Source of the DNA: Methanobacterium sp. SMA-27
GTDB lineage: Archaea > Methanobacteriota > Methanobacteria > Methanobacteriales > Methanobacteriaceae
DNA length: 64,000 nucleotides
Assembly: GCF_000744455.1 (NCBI RefSeq)
Contig: NZ_JQLY01000001.1
Location: forward strand, 1,302,001 to 1,366,000
Direction of reading: 5' to 3'
In this document: piece by piece, positions 18,768 to 29,672 of the stretch
Numbering within the stretch: the stretch's first letter is position 1
How the letters are laid out: each line of letters opens with the position of its first letter
The notes under the pieces: model-generated
Databases searched by the model: none
Told to the model about the DNA's origin: nothing
What the model saw: the letters and a program-made list of their open reading frames with translations, nothing else
Position numbers and translations under genes: made by a program

Positions 18768-19215
18768 GACTTACCTCTGATGGTGGTTTGTTTATCAAAA
18801 TCCAGTAGAATCCCATGGTTGAAACAGCGTCTATAAACTCATCAAATTCAACTGGTTTGCTGACATAACTATTAACACCCAATTTGTAGCTTTCTACAAT
18901 GTCCCGATCTTCCTTTGAAGATGTTAAAACAACTACTGGAATTCTTTTAGTTCTATCATCTGCTTTGATCTCGTGCAGTACTTCTAGTCCATCAACCTTA
19001 GGCATCCTTAGATCAAGGAGTATCAATTTTGGAAGGTCGTTCATATTTCTATCCGAATATTTACCCTTTGCAAATAAAAAATCTAGTGCTTCTGCCCCAT
19101 CTTTAACCCAAACTAATTTATTTATGAGATTTTTCCTTTTTAAGGCCCTCATTGTAAGTTCAGCATCTGTTGGGTTGTCTTCAACCAGAAGAATTTCAAT
19201 TTCATCTAAGCTCAT
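18754..19215 (-). CDS. Single-domain response regulator (Rcp1-like)
   Basis: A 153-residue receiver-only protein. The start ATG at 19215 is chosen over the ATG at 19230 because GGAGG lies eight bases upstream. Key residues: VEDN (acidic pocket), D68 in LILLDLRMP, Ser/Thr in VVLTSS, Lys in YVSKPVEF. It lacks an output domain and so works as a phosphate carrier between the upstream membrane kinase and the hybrid kinase that follows. Receivers of this type commonly partner phytochrome-type kinases, which fits the upstream gene. Confidence 0.88.
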   Translation of the reverse strand: MSLDEIEILLVEDNPTDAELTMRALKRKNLINKLVWVKDGAEALDFLFAKGKYSDRNMNDLPKLILLDLRMPKVDGLEVLHEIKADDRTKRIPVVVLTSSKEDRDIVESYKLGVNSYVSKPVEFDEFIDAVSTMGFYWILINKPPSEVSHGTD

Positions 19216-19244
19216 AAAAATATCCTCCAATTAAGTACTAATTT

Positions 19245-20129
19245 TTACTTTAAATTTTTTGGAATTGAAAAGTATATTGTTGCTCCATTACCAACTTCAC
19301 TTTCACCCCATACACGACCACCATGTCGGCTTATTATGCGTTGTACAATAGATAGTCCCACACCTGTACCTTCAAATTCTTCTTGGCTGTGTAATCGCTG
19401 GAAAAGACCGAAAAGCTTATCATAGTATTTCATGTCAAAACCAGCTCCATTGTCCTTGACATAGTATATATTATCTTCATTATCCAATTTAAAACCTATA
19501 TTAATCTTCGCATTTTCTTTTTCTCTTGTAAACTTTATAGAGTTGCCAATAAGATTTGTTAAAACCTGTGTTATAAGTGCCCTGTCAGCCTGGGTTTTTG
19601 GTAGATCTTCCACAGTAAAATCAATATTTCTTCCTTGGGTGTCCTGATTGAATTCCCCGTATACATTTTTTGCAAGTGAAGAAATGTCTAGTTTTGAAAT
19701 TGTCATTTCTTGACGTCCTGCTCTTGATAATAACAGTATGTCATCGATAAGCTGTCCCATTTTTTTGGTATTTTCCCTTATTATATTTAGAAGTCTAACT
19801 CCTTCATCATCCAATTTATCCTCATAATCTTCAATCATTATCCGTGAAAATCCATCAATTGCCCTTAAGGGCACACGAAGATCATGAGACACAGAATATG
19901 CAAATGCTTCCAATTCATTATTTGCATCTTCAAGTTTGATTGCTTCTTTTTTAAGCTCGTTGTTAAGGTTTTTTAATGTTCTTACCTTTTCAACTCTTTC
20001 TGTTAATAATGCAACCATTAAAACAACTAATAATAACAATAATAAGATAAAATAATCTCCAGCTTGTAGAACTCCATTGTAAAATGATTCTAAAAATGGT
20101 ATGGCTAAAAGAACAGAACTTAAAATCAA
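19245..20129 (-). CDS. Membrane-linked histidine kinase (HisKA-HATPase)
   Basis: A 294-residue kinase that begins with TTG; GGGGG lies six bases upstream. The N terminus holds one strong hydrophobic segment (about 27-43), with a weaker one before it (about 1-16), then a coiled linker (45-75). The dimerisation helix has [18 protein letters not shown] (H82), and the ATPase part has [18 protein letters not shown] and [10 protein letters not shown]. It lacks a separate sensor domain, so its input is either the membrane part or a partner. It is the first gene of the four-gene operon running down to 16510. Confidence 0.88.
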   Translation of the reverse strand: MILSSVLLAIPFLESFYNGVLQAGDYFILLLLLLVVLMVALLTERVEKVRTLKNLNNELKKEAIKLEDANNELEAFAYSVSHDLRVPLRAIDGFSRIMIEDYEDKLDDEGVRLLNIIRENTKKMGQLIDDILLLSRAGRQEMTISKLDISSLAKNVYGEFNQDTQGRNIDFTVEDLPKTQADRALITQVLTNLIGNSIKFTREKENAKINIGFKLDNEDNIYYVKDNGAGFDMKYYDKLFGLFQRLHSQEEFEGTGVGLSIVQRIISRHGGRVWGESEVGNGATIYFSIPKNLK

Positions 20130-20428
20130 TTAGATCCCCCTATCTATATTTTTTAAATGGAAATAGTAAATAATATCGTTAAAAAAAAACGAATTCAGTG
20201 ATAGGTAGTTAATATTCCTTAAATTGATTAGAAAAATGTGTAATGTTAGTGGAAAAGTAGTTATCAATTGGGAATTACAATCACTGTACATATGATTTTA
20301 TTCTATAATTTACATAATATATAATTGCTTTTGTTTTAAATTACTGTAATTGAATGATTAAAGCGTAATTATTAGTTAGATAATTATTATATTGAATTAA
20401 ACCATTTATGGAAAAATAAAATAATTTA

Positions 20429-20446
20429 AGAAGGTTTAAACCTTCT
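20429..20446 (-). terminator. Palindrome just after uvrA, probable terminator
   Basis: An 18-bp perfect palindrome (AGAAGGTTTAAACCTTCT) lies one base past the uvrA stop codon and is followed on the minus strand by a T-rich stretch. As RNA it can form a seven-pair stem with a four-base loop. Confidence 0.5.
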
Positions 20447-20447
20447 A

Positions 20448-23369
20448 TTATTTGTCTTTTGTTGATGAATTAACTAATTCTTTCTCTGGAATCATTTGTC
20501 CCCGCATATGTGGTGTAACACCATCTAAAACATCCTTTAGATATTTTCCAGTATAACTGGTGCTCATTGAAATTTCCTCAGGTGTTCCTTCAGCAACAAC
20601 AAAGCCGCCTTCGTCTCCTCCTTCGGGTCCGAGGTCGATTATATAATCTGCAGTTTTTATAACATCCAAATTGTGTTCAATTACAAGTACTGTGTTACCC
20701 GAATCTCTTAATCTTCCAAGTACATCTAATAACTTTTTAATATCTGCAAAGTGGAGTCCAGTTGTCGGTTCATCGAGTATGTAAAGGGTTTTACCAGTGC
20801 TTTGTCTGCTTAATTCCTTGGCTAGTTTAACACGTTGAGCTTCACCACCAGAAAGTGTTGTTGCAGGTTGTCCCAGTTTTATGTATCCTAAACCCACATC
20901 GTCAAGTGTTTTAAGTTTTTTACGTATCTTTGGAATATTTTCAAAGAACTCTAAGGATTCCTCAACAGTCATATCAAGAACTTCGGCAATATTTTTACCC
21001 TTATAACGCACATCTAATGTTTCCCGGTTGTATCTTTTACCCTGACAAACTTCACAGGGCACATATACATCTGCTAAAAAGTGCATTTCAATTTTAATAA
21101 TACCGTCACCACTACAAGCTTCACATCGTCCACCTTTAACATTAAAACTAAACCTTCCGGGTTTGTAACCTCTATTTTTAGCAGCTAATGTCTGTGCAAA
21201 GAGTTCCCTTATATATGTGAATACACCTGTGTAGGTTGCAGAATTTGAACGTGGTGTACGACCGATTGCAGATTGGTCAATAATTATTGTCTTGTCCAAA
21301 TGTTCAATACCTATGATATCATCGTGCTTACCTGCAAGCATATTTTTCCTGTTCAACTTTCCATTGACCCCCTTGTAAAGCACATCGTTAATGAGTGTGC
21401 TTTTACCAGACCCTGAAACTCCTGTTATACATGTAAATACTCCGAGTGGGAATGTTACATCTATATTCTTGAGATTATTTTGTCTTGCACCCTTTACTGT
21501 TAGGTAATTGCCATCTGGAGAATGTCTGTGTTCTGGTATGTGTATTGTTTCTGCCCTTGAAAGATACCTTCCTGTTATTGAATCTGTATTTTCCATTATT
21601 TCCTGGGGTGTTCCCTCGGCTATTACCTTTCCACCATGTTCTCCTGCTCCAGGTCCTATGTCAACAACATAATCAGCGCTCATTATTGTTTCTTCGTCGT
21701 GTTCAACAACTATGAGTGTATTTCCAATATCTCTAAGTCTTTTTAGTGTTTCTATAAGTCTTGCATTATCCCTTTGATGCAATCCAATACTTGGTTCGTC
21801 TAATATGTAGAGCACACCAACAAGACCAGAGCCTATCTGTGTTGCAAGACGTATTCTCTGTGCTTCTCCACCAGAAAGTGTTCCGGAAGATCTGTCGAGG
21901 GTGATATAATCAAGACCAACGTCTTCTAAAAACTTGAGACGCTCCTGTATTTCCTTTAAAATCTCTTTTGCAATGAAAAGTTCCATTTCAGACAGATCTA
22001 ATTGGTCGAAAAAACTTTTTGAATTTTTTATGGGCATTTCAACTACTTCTGATATGGATTTACCACCAATTGTAACAGATCTGGCTTCGGGACGCAATCT
22101 GGTACCTTTACAGACAGGACATTTTCTGTCGCTCATAAACTTTCCAACGTAACTTCTCATGTAGTTTGATTGGGTTTCCATAAACAGACGTTCCATCCTT
22201 TTTACAACACCTTCAAAACGTCGGTTAACCTTATGTTGTCTGTTTTTTCTTCTGAAGATGAATTGTACCTTATCGGGTGTGCCGTAAAGTATGTATCTCT
22301 GATATTTTTCTGGTAGCTCTTCAAATGGTGTGTCCATGCTAAAGCCATAGTGATCAGAAACAGCCTGGAGCATCTGATAATAATAATTGTCCTTGTTACC
22401 TGATTTGCTCCATGGAAGTATGGCTCCATTGTTGAGTGAAAGATGTTTATCAGGTACAACAAAGTCTGTATCAATTTCTAATTTACTTCCAAGACCATTA
22501 CATTCTGGACATGCACCATGTGGATTGTTGAATGAAAACATCCTGGGACTTATCTCTTCGAAGTTTATTCCACATTCTGTACATGCAAAATGTTCGCTGA
22601 ATACTTTATCAGTTGATTTCCCATTTTCTTCCATGTAGGATACAACCACAATTCCTTCACCTAATTCTAGTGCTGTTTCAACAGAGTCTGCTAATCTTCG
22701 TTTAAAGTCCTCATCCGATCTAATAACCAGTCTATCCACAACTACCTCAACAGAGTGTTTTCTATTTTTATCAAGGTCAAAGTCTGTATCAAGATTAGAT
22801 ATTTCACCATCAACCCTTACACGTACAAAACCCTTCTTTTTGAGGTCTTCAAAAACCTTATGATGTTCTCCTTTCCGATCCTTAACAACAGGTGCAAGTA
22901 CCTGTATTTTGGTATCTTCCTCTTCTGTGAGAATTGAATCAACTATCTGCCCTGCGGTTTGTTGTGAAATTTCTTTTCCACATTTGTAACAATGAGGAAT
23001 ACCCACACGTGCAAATAATAGCCTGAAATAATCATATATCTCTGTTACAGTACCAACAGTGGATCTGGGATTCATTCGTGTAGTTTTTTGATCAATGGAT
23101 ATTGCAGGTGAAAGTCCTTCAATATAATCAACTTCTGGTTTTTTCATCTGTCCTAAAAACTGTCTTGCATAAGCTGATAAAGATTCAACATATCTTCGCT
23201 GTCCTTCAGCATAGATAGTATCAAATGCTAAAGATGATTTACCAGAACCACTAAGTCCGGTAATAACAAGGAACTTGTCCCTTGGAAGAGTGAGCTCTAT
23301 ATTTTTAAGGTTGTGCTCACGTGCTCCCTTTATATTTATACTTCCTTTTTTAGTTGTTATGTTGTTCAT
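20448..23369 (-). CDS. uvrA: Excinuclease ABC subunit A
   Basis: A full-length (973 aa) UvrA. It has both ABC ATPase halves: Walker [10 protein letters not shown] (38-46) and GVSGSGKST in the second half, two signature motifs ([12 protein letters not shown] and [12 protein letters not shown]) and two Walker B motifs ([20 protein letters not shown]). Zinc-binding modules are seen as [15 protein letters not shown] with CPECNGLG, and CEACSGDG with CEVCQGKR. The protein scans DNA as an A2B complex and hands damage to UvrB. The ATG overlaps the uvrB stop (TGATG), so the two are one operon. Bacterial-type excision repair in methanogens is usually explained by ancient transfer. Confidence 0.98.
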   Translation of the reverse strand: MNNITTKKGSINIKGAREHNLKNIELTLPRDKFLVITGLSGSGKSSLAFDTIYAEGQRRYVESLSAYARQFLGQMKKPEVDYIEGLSPAISIDQKTTRMNPRSTVGTVTEIYDYFRLLFARVGIPHCYKCGKEISQQTAGQIVDSILTEEEDTKIQVLAPVVKDRKGEHHKVFEDLKKKGFVRVRVDGEISNLDTDFDLDKNRKHSVEVVVDRLVIRSDEDFKRRLADSVETALELGEGIVVVSYMEENGKSTDKVFSEHFACTECGINFEEISPRMFSFNNPHGACPECNGLGSKLEIDTDFVVPDKHLSLNNGAILPWSKSGNKDNYYYQMLQAVSDHYGFSMDTPFEELPEKYQRYILYGTPDKVQFIFRRKNRQHKVNRRFEGVVKRMERLFMETQSNYMRSYVGKFMSDRKCPVCKGTRLRPEARSVTIGGKSISEVVEMPIKNSKSFFDQLDLSEMELFIAKEILKEIQERLKFLEDVGLDYITLDRSSGTLSGGEAQRIRLATQIGSGLVGVLYILDEPSIGLHQRDNARLIETLKRLRDIGNTLIVVEHDEETIMSADYVVDIGPGAGEHGGKVIAEGTPQEIMENTDSITGRYLSRAETIHIPEHRHSPDGNYLTVKGARQNNLKNIDVTFPLGVFTCITGVSGSGKSTLINDVLYKGVNGKLNRKNMLAGKHDDIIGIEHLDKTIIIDQSAIGRTPRSNSATYTGVFTYIRELFAQTLAAKNRGYKPGRFSFNVKGGRCEACSGDGIIKIEMHFLADVYVPCEVCQGKRYNRETLDVRYKGKNIAEVLDMTVEESLEFFENIPKIRKKLKTLDDVGLGYIKLGQPATTLSGGEAQRVKLAKELSRQSTGKTLYILDEPTTGLHFADIKKLLDVLGRLRDSGNTVLVIEHNLDVIKTADYIIDLGPEGGDEGGFVVAEGTPEEISMSTSYTGKYLKDVLDGVTPHMRGQMIPEKELVNSSTKDK

Positions 23370-25321
23370 CAGTTTGAGGCTCCTTCTAAAAATTGTATCT
23401 GATCCCTTATCTTGGCAGCTGTTTCAAAGTCAAGTTTGAGGGATGCTCTTTTCATTTCATCCTCTAAATCTTGTATTATTAGAATCAATTCATCCTTTGG
23501 AATATTTTTAACATTATCTTTGTACTTAACATCCTTTTTAGTTTTCTCTTTAACAGATCTTACGACTGATTTAGGTTTTATTCCATGTTTTTCATTGTAT
23601 GCAAGTTGAACCTTCCTTCTTTGGGTTGTTATATCAACAGCATTTTTTATTGAATCAGTGATTTTATCGGCATAGATCAATACTTGGCCATCTATGTTAC
23701 GTGATGCCCTTCCTATTGTCTGTATAAGTGATGTTTGGGATCTTAAAAATCCTTCCTTATCTGCATCGAGTATACCTACAAGGGATACTTCTGGAAGGTC
23801 AAGCCCCTCTCTTAAAAGGTTAACACCGACTAGACAGTCAAATGAACCTCTTCGGAGTTCGTCTATAATATCTATCCTTTCAAGTGTTGTTATATCTGAA
23901 TGCAGGTACCTTACCTTGATACCAACCTTTGCATAGTAATCTGTTAGATCTTCTGCCATCTTTTTGGTGAGTGTTGTTACCAAAATTCTTTGTTTATCCT
24001 TAATCTTCCGCTTAATCTCTCCAAGTAGATGATCGACCTGCCCAACAACTGGTTTAATTATTATTTCAGGATCAACCAGACCTGTAGGTCTTATAATCTG
24101 TTCAACCATGTTCTGGCTCATTCCAAGTTCATACTTGGCAGGTGTTGCTGATACATATAACACCTGATTTTGTAACATTTCAAATTCAGAAAAATTTAAT
24201 GGCCTGTTCTCTCGTGCCGATGGTAATCTAAATCCATAATCAACGAGATTATCTTTACGTGCTCTGTCTCCTGCATACATTCCACCAATCTGGGGTACAG
24301 TTACATGTGATTCATCGATAATTGTTAAAAAATTGTCTGGGAAATATTTAATTAATGTTTGTGGTGTGTCTCCCCATTTCCTACCAGACAGATGCATTGA
24401 ATAGTTCTCAATACCTGTACAATATCCCATTTCCTGTAACATTTCAAGGTCAAATCTGGTTCTCTGTTCCAGTCTCTGAGCTTCAACTAGTTTGTTCTGT
24501 GAATTTAGTACCAGTAATCTTTCTTCAAGTTCTTCTTCAATATCCTTAACAGCTCGCTGGATCTTATCCTTGCTGGTTACAAAATGCTTGGCTGGAAAAA
24601 CAACTATACGATCCATTTCCCTTCTAACACTGCCAAGAATTGGATCAATTGTTGATATTCTGTCAACTTCATCCCCAAATAACTCTATACGTATGGCTGT
24701 ATTCCCATGGGCGGGATGTATTTCAATTACATCTCCTCTTACCCTGAACTTACCCCTTGTAAAATCTATGTCGTTTCTTTCATACTGCATCTGAACAAGG
24801 GTTCCTATGATCTTTTCCCTTCCATCAGAATCCCCCACCTCAACAGACAATATAAGTCCACCATAATCTTCGGGTGATCCTATACCATATATACATGACA
24901 CACTACTCACAACAATAACATCATCCCTTGAAAGTAATGATTGCGTTGTTGAGTGCCTCATCATATCAATTTCATCGTTTATTGAAGCTTCTTTATCGAT
25001 ATAGGTATCTGAATGTGCTATATATGCCTCTGGCTGATAATAATCATAATAACTAACAAAGTATTCAACTGCATTATCAGGGAAGAATTCCTTAAATTCT
25101 TCGTATAACTGCGCAGCCAATGTTTTATTGTGTGAAATTACAAGGGTTGGTTTTTGAACCTCCTTAATAACATTAGCCATTGTAAAGGTTTTTCCCGAAC
25201 CAGTCACACCTAGCAGTGTTTGATGTTTCAGACCATTTTTTATCCCATTTGAAATAGATTTGATTGCCTTTGGCTGGTCTCCCAAAGGTTTGTAAGATGA
25301 TGATAGTTTAAATTCTGACAT
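23369..25321 (-). CDS. uvrB: Excinuclease ABC subunit B
   Basis: A complete UvrB of 650 residues. The start ATG at 25321 has GAGAGGA upstream and gives the normal N terminus [17 protein letters not shown]; the ATG five codons earlier is less likely. Walker A is GVTGSGKT (38-45), the damage-clamping beta hairpin is in [11 protein letters not shown], helicase motifs include IIDESH and QTIGRASRN, and a C-terminal UVR motif ([20 protein letters not shown]) contacts UvrC. It is the first gene of uvrBA. Confidence 0.98.
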   Translation of the reverse strand: MSEFKLSSSYKPLGDQPKAIKSISNGIKNGLKHQTLLGVTGSGKTFTMANVIKEVQKPTLVISHNKTLAAQLYEEFKEFFPDNAVEYFVSYYDYYQPEAYIAHSDTYIDKEASINDEIDMMRHSTTQSLLSRDDVIVVSSVSCIYGIGSPEDYGGLILSVEVGDSDGREKIIGTLVQMQYERNDIDFTRGKFRVRGDVIEIHPAHGNTAIRIELFGDEVDRISTIDPILGSVRREMDRIVVFPAKHFVTSKDKIQRAVKDIEEELEERLLVLNSQNKLVEAQRLEQRTRFDLEMLQEMGYCTGIENYSMHLSGRKWGDTPQTLIKYFPDNFLTIIDESHVTVPQIGGMYAGDRARKDNLVDYGFRLPSARENRPLNFSEFEMLQNQVLYVSATPAKYELGMSQNMVEQIIRPTGLVDPEIIIKPVVGQVDHLLGEIKRKIKDKQRILVTTLTKKMAEDLTDYYAKVGIKVRYLHSDITTLERIDIIDELRRGSFDCLVGVNLLREGLDLPEVSLVGILDADKEGFLRSQTSLIQTIGRASRNIDGQVLIYADKITDSIKNAVDITTQRRKVQLAYNEKHGIKPKSVVRSVKEKTKKDVKYKDNVKNIPKDELILIIQDLEDEMKRASLKLDFETAAKIRDQIQFLEGASN

Positions 25322-25588
25322 TTTAAATCCTCTCATAAAAATAAAAATAATATTCCCTATTGAACGAAGAAATTTCGGTTTAATTTAGAAATAGACTTTA
25401 AGAACATAACGTAAAATTTTAAATAATTTTCTCTGAAATTTTGATATTTATTTAAGTTTCATTAAATAATTTAAAGTAAAATCCCTTTTATATTATACTA
25501 TTAATATAACCTCATGTTATATAAATCTTCAGAAATGAATAAAAAACATAATTTTATAATATAAAATTAATAAAATGGAGGAGTTAAC

Positions 25589-26376
25589 TTGTCTAATAAT
25601 TCCAAAAATACTCTTATTGAAATTGGTAATGCTTTAAAGAAAGCAGGACGTCTTGAAACTAGACCTTTAGCAGTTTATGGTTCAGAAACCATCCCGGAAG
25701 GTTCAGTGTCCATGTCATCAATTGATCAATGCACAGCGAAAACCATTCTAATGGCTGCTGTTGATGATAATATTCCAAAACTCTTCCTGGGCAAACAATC
25801 CCTTAAGGGTTGTTGTCTTGGAGGGATCACTTGGTTTGGATTTGGAAGAATTTCACCATTCATCAAATACTTTGTATCTACTGGAAAAAAGAATTCAGGA
25901 ATGGTGATGCCGAATATTTAAAGGCCAGTCCAGAGATCATGGAAAAAGTACAGGAAGCAGTGGGTAAAATAACACCTCCCGGAAAATACCTAGTTATTAG
26001 TCCTCTAGAAGAAATAGAAGAAGATTTTGATGTTAAATCAGTTCTATGCTTTGGTAGCGGTGAACAGATCAGAAACTTATGCAGTCTCATACACTTCAGA
26101 TTAGAAGATCCTTTCAAATCCATTATAGCTCCATTCGGACCTTCATGTGCCACATTTGTAACATATCCTGCAGGAATGTTCGAAAAAGCACCTAAAAACA
26201 CAGCTTTCATTGGTCCTGTTGATCCAACGGGCAATTCATGGTTTCCAACCAATTATATGGCACTGGGAATACCAATAGATATGGCAAGGGATATGTGTAA
26301 TGATCTAGACGATTCATTCGCAAATAAAAGGCCCGAAGTTGCATATCCGAATATTAGAAATGATATCAAGTCATAA
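25589..26376 (+). pseudogene. DUF169 family protein, split by a frameshift in an A-run
   Basis: A TTG start with GGAGGAG upstream opens a frame that ends at 25921. The second frame, open to 26376, continues it. The break falls in an A6 run at 25885-25890: with seven A the text would read [14 protein letters not shown]. Together they make about 262 residues with the family hallmarks [12 protein letters not shown] in the first part and [15 protein letters not shown] in the second. DUF169 proteins are common in anaerobes and methanogens and have a conserved Cys pair, with no proven role. Because the homopolymer is exactly the sort of place where sequencing slips, real loss of function is uncertain. 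Confidence 0.8.
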
Positions 26377-26486
26377 TGTATGAAAAATGAAATAGATTTT
26401 AAACCTACCAATTCTATCTAAATTATATTAATTTTAATGAGAATCAGATGAAACGCTATAGTATTTACAATGTGAGATGAAAAGTT

Positions 26487-28259
26487 TTGGCTATAAAAAG
26501 TAATGATCCAGACGATCTTCCACTAGTACCTGGAGTGTACCTTATGAAGGACTCTGCTGATCGGATTATATACATTGGGAAGGCAAAATCCCTTAAAAAG
26601 AGGGTTAAATCCTACTTTAGAAACGATCTAGATCCTAAAACCCGGGTCTTAATGAATCATTTTCATCATCTGGAGTATATGGTAACTGATACGGAAAAAG
26701 AGGCACTTATCTTAGAGTCTAATCTTATAAAAAAACATATGCCTCGTTATAATATAAGATTAAAGGACGATAAGCGATATCCATATATTAAAGTTACCAA
26801 TGAAACATTTCCCAGAGTCCTTATTACACGAAGGGTTCTTGACGACGGATCTTATTATTATGGACCGTTTCCAGAAGCATTTGCACTTAGAAAACTGGTA
26901 AAATTTCTCAAAGGACTATTTAAAGTAAGGGATTGTAAAAAAATGGATGGTCCTTGCTTGAACTATCAGATTGAACTTTGTAACGCTCCCTGTGATAAAA
27001 GGATCACAGAGCAGGAATATAAAAAATTAGTTGATAATATCTCATTTTTCTTTGAAGGTAAATACGATGAAATCATGGATGCTTTGAAGTTAGAAATGCA
27101 AGAAGCAGCTCAAAAACATGAATATGAAAAGGCAGCAGTTTTAAGGGATCAATTAAATTCTGTGGAAGATGTTCTTGAAAAACAGAAGATGGAATTTACA
27201 CGTAGCCTTGATCAAGATGTTATTGCATCGGCATCTGATAGTGAACTTGCATGTGTAGTTGTTTTCTCTGTGCGTGAGGGTAAGATAATTGGCAAAGATG
27301 ATTTTTTAATGAGCGGAGCAGAAAACACCTCCGAAGAGAAAATAATATCAGCATTTCTTAAACAGTATTACACAGGCCCAAGACATGTTCCAGCTAAAAT
27401 AATAATTCCAAAGATAGTTGAAGATGAACAACTCCTTGAAGAATTGCTATCTGAGAAGAGAGATGCACCTGTATCAATTGAAGTACCAATTGAAGGAGTT
27501 GGATACAGACTTGTTAGAATGGTTTCCAAGAACGCCTCGATAATATTAAACCATCAAAAAGAGGTTAAAGGAGCACTTGTTGACCTAAAAAAATATCTTG
27601 GAATACCTAGAATACCAAAAAGAATAGAAGCATTTGATATATCCAACATAGGCGGTAAAATGGCTGTTGGATCAATGGTTGTATTTGAGAATGGTGCCCC
27701 TAAAAAAAGTTCTTACAGAAAATATAAAATCCAAACAGAAGGTCCTGATGATTATGCAATGATGAGAGAAATGCTTGAAAGAAGATACTCCAAACTTTCA
27801 GATGACAAAGGCCCAACACCAGATCTGGTACTGGTTGATGGGGGAAAAGGCCAGTTAAACGTTGCAACAGATGTTTTCAGATCGTTTGATGTGCACGATG
27901 TACCGGTTATAGGTCTTGCAAAGGAATTTGAACATGTATTTATACCACAAACACCTAGTCCGTTAATTCTGCCACGTGATTCAGATGCTTTACTTTTACT
28001 TCAAAGAATACGTGATGAAGCACACAGATTCGCAATCAATTACCATAAAATATTAAGATCAAAGGAATTTGAAAGATCAATGTTAGATGATATACCTGGA
28101 GTGGGTCACAAACGGAAAATAAAACTATTAAAACATTTCAATGATATTAAAAACATTGAAAATGCGAGTGTGGATGATATTGCCTGTGTTAATGGTATAA
28201 GCCGAAATCTTGCACAGAAAATACATGACCATTTTGCTGTAGATAGCAACAAAGAATAA
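26487..28259 (+). CDS. uvrC: Excinuclease ABC subunit C
   Basis: A 590-residue UvrC. The N-terminal GIY-YIG nuclease reads [20 protein letters not shown]; a Cys cluster follows ([12 protein letters not shown], then CNAPC), then the UVR motif ([18 protein letters not shown]), the RNase H-like second nuclease (FDISNIGG and [11 protein letters not shown]), and a helix-hairpin-helix pair at the end ([15 protein letters not shown]). It makes both incisions around the lesion held by UvrB. The start is TTG 26487 with GAGATGA upstream. It lies on the opposite strand from uvrBA, separated by the DUF169 gene. Confidence 0.97.
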   Translation: MAIKSNDPDDLPLVPGVYLMKDSADRIIYIGKAKSLKKRVKSYFRNDLDPKTRVLMNHFHHLEYMVTDTEKEALILESNLIKKHMPRYNIRLKDDKRYPYIKVTNETFPRVLITRRVLDDGSYYYGPFPEAFALRKLVKFLKGLFKVRDCKKMDGPCLNYQIELCNAPCDKRITEQEYKKLVDNISFFFEGKYDEIMDALKLEMQEAAQKHEYEKAAVLRDQLNSVEDVLEKQKMEFTRSLDQDVIASASDSELACVVVFSVREGKIIGKDDFLMSGAENTSEEKIISAFLKQYYTGPRHVPAKIIIPKIVEDEQLLEELLSEKRDAPVSIEVPIEGVGYRLVRMVSKNASIILNHQKEVKGALVDLKKYLGIPRIPKRIEAFDISNIGGKMAVGSMVVFENGAPKKSSYRKYKIQTEGPDDYAMMREMLERRYSKLSDDKGPTPDLVLVDGGKGQLNVATDVFRSFDVHDVPVIGLAKEFEHVFIPQTPSPLILPRDSDALLLLQRIRDEAHRFAINYHKILRSKEFERSMLDDIPGVGHKRKIKLLKHFNDIKNIENASVDDIACVNGISRNLAQKIHDHFAVDSNKE

Positions 28260-28429
28260 ATAAAGTGTCTAAATTACAGCACAATACACTTCTTCAATTA
28301 ATCCATATCCTATAGATTTGACTACTATTTGACTATCATAATGTTATTATACCCTCATTAAAAGGAAAGGAATATAGCATAACTGAATATGTATTAAAAT
28401 TTTAGAGTACTATTAAAAGAGGATTAGTA

Positions 28430-28624
28430 ATGTTTATGAATGGTTTACTTTTCGGGATATTTTTTGTTACTATGGGATTAATTAATTGTTATTTAGAATA
28501 CAAACCTACACCATTTTATCATCAATATTTACTTCAAATCCCACGTGTTATACGATTGATTACAACAATAATTTTTTTGGTTATGATTATAGTTGGAATA
28601 TTGGTCATATATCTAAGTATATAA
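28430..28624 (+). CDS. Small membrane protein (64 aa), first copy of a tandem duplication
   Basis: ATG start with GAGG seven bases upstream. Two hydrophobic helices (about 5-22 and 40-63) are joined by a polar loop containing Tyr and Pro residues (LEYKPTPFYHQY). The gene downstream has the same architecture, and the sequences after both stop codons are repeats of each other, so the pair arose by duplication. Function unknown. Confidence 0.55.
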   Translation: MFMNGLLFGIFFVTMGLINCYLEYKPTPFYHQYLLQIPRVIRLITTIIFLVMIIVGILVIYLSI

Positions 28625-28710
28625 TGCAATTGAGTTATATAGTAAATCTAATCAATTAGGATAGCAATAACGGAATATTTAATGATAATAATAAGGATTT
28701 ATTGTAATAT
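28622..28710 (+). repeat. Direct repeat copy downstream of first small membrane gene
   Basis: Begins at the stop codon of the gene at 28430-28624 and matches 28931-29020 over about 89 bases with scattered changes (shared blocks TAATGCAAT, AGTAAATC, GCAATAAC, GAATAT, GATTTATT). A shorter related block lies at about 30922-30960, and part of it precedes the first small gene at about 28375-28425. Confidence 0.6.
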
Positions 28711-28739
28711 AATGTAATTTGATTGTAAGGAGAAATCAT

Positions 28740-28913
28740 ATGAATAATGTGTTATTTGTTATAGTTGGAATAGCGTTCATAGGTATTGGGTTTGTAAATT
28801 TATATCAATTCCATCAAAATAAAGCTAAAAGAACAACATTCAACATGATATTTATGTTTTTATTCTTTGTATTCGGAATATTAGAGATTTTATTTGGATT
28901 TAATTTTATTTGA
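28740..28913 (+). CDS. Small membrane protein (57 aa), second copy
   Basis: The ATG at 28740 has AAGGAG eight bases upstream and is preferred to an upstream in-frame alternative at 28719. Two hydrophobic helices (about 3-20 and 35-56) flank a basic loop (HQNKAKRTT). It shares layout, and flanking DNA, with the gene at 28430-28624. Function unknown. Confidence 0.55.
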   Translation: MNNVLFVIVGIAFIGIGFVNLYQFHQNKAKRTTFNMIFMFLFFVFGILEILFGFNFI

Positions 28914-28930
28914 AGATTTGAAAGCCTATT

Positions 28931-29020
28931 TAATGCAATGAGTAATGTTAGTAAATCAAATTTAATTAGAATAAGCAATAACTGAATATATAATGAAATA
29001 TAATGATTTATTAGAGTAGT
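28931..29020 (+). repeat. Direct repeat copy downstream of second small membrane gene
   Basis: Partner of 28622-28710. Together they show that the duplicated unit was gene plus downstream spacer. Confidence 0.6.
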
Positions 29021-29162
29021 ACTAAACTTAACACATTATGAAAAAGGATGTTTTCTATAATAATGATACAGGATTAGGTCATGTAAACCTTAATACAAGT
29101 ATGGCATACTAATGTGAATAATAGAGATTACTATATAGATTAAACAATATGAATCTAACTTT

Positions 29163-29375
29163 CTACTTTTCTAGATCGTGTAAAAACTTATTGAAATCCT
29201 CAAAGTGGAAGACTACTACCCGATCCCCATTCTGAAATTGCTTAAGTTCATTTTCCCATCCTTCAGCTGGTTTAACTGTTTGGCCTGTTAGAACCCCATT
29301 ATAATTCCTAACATCTTGTAATCTCATAGAACCTTTTTCTTTAATTATCTTTCTACCTATTTTATCTTTTGGCAT
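29163..29375 (-). CDS. Hypothetical protein (70 aa)
   Basis: ATG with GGTGGT upstream. A small, charged, soluble protein with a basic start (MPKDKIGRKIIKEKG) and a DRVVVFHFEDFNKF segment near the end. No motif or family is recognised. It is a single gene between AT-rich spacers. Confidence 0.55.
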   Translation of the reverse strand: MPKDKIGRKIIKEKGSMRLQDVRNYNGVLTGQTVKPAEGWENELKQFQNGDRVVVFHFEDFNKFLHDLEK

Positions 29376-29495
29376 AAACTACCACCACCATAATAATTGT
29401 TTATTTAATCCATAGATACAAGTAGCGATCACATGGTTTATTTTGAATGTACCATTATTTACCACCTTAAACATATTACAATCTAAAACCATTTA

Positions 29496-29521
29496 ACCCT
29501 GTAGTTAATATTCTACAGGGT
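29496..29521. other. Strong short hairpin in a spacer
   Basis: A perfect 9-bp inverted repeat (ACCCTGTAG/CTACAGGGT) with an 8-base loop; on the plus strand a CTTTTT run follows 9 bases later. It sits between the start of one minus-strand gene (29375) and the end of another (29673), so it does not terminate either of them in an obvious way. Confidence 0.5.
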
Positions 29522-29672
29522 CTTCCATCTTTTTAATGTACAAATAATGGTTCTAAAATTACCAAAAAGGAACCTTTTTTTTATGTTGGTAAAATTGTGT
29601 AATTTTTAGTTCTGTTTTTGGATCTACTTATGGTTCACATAAAAAGATCTAAAAGAAAAGAATCAAAAAGGT

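Noticed and set aside
22202..22474. 90-codon frame on the minus strand within uvrA
   Set aside because: It is inside uvrA in another frame; uvrA is complete and well conserved here.
25878..26252. 124-codon open frame on the minus strand
   Set aside because: It is antisense to the DUF169 gene, has no ribosome binding site, and its product looks like nothing beyond the mirror of that gene.
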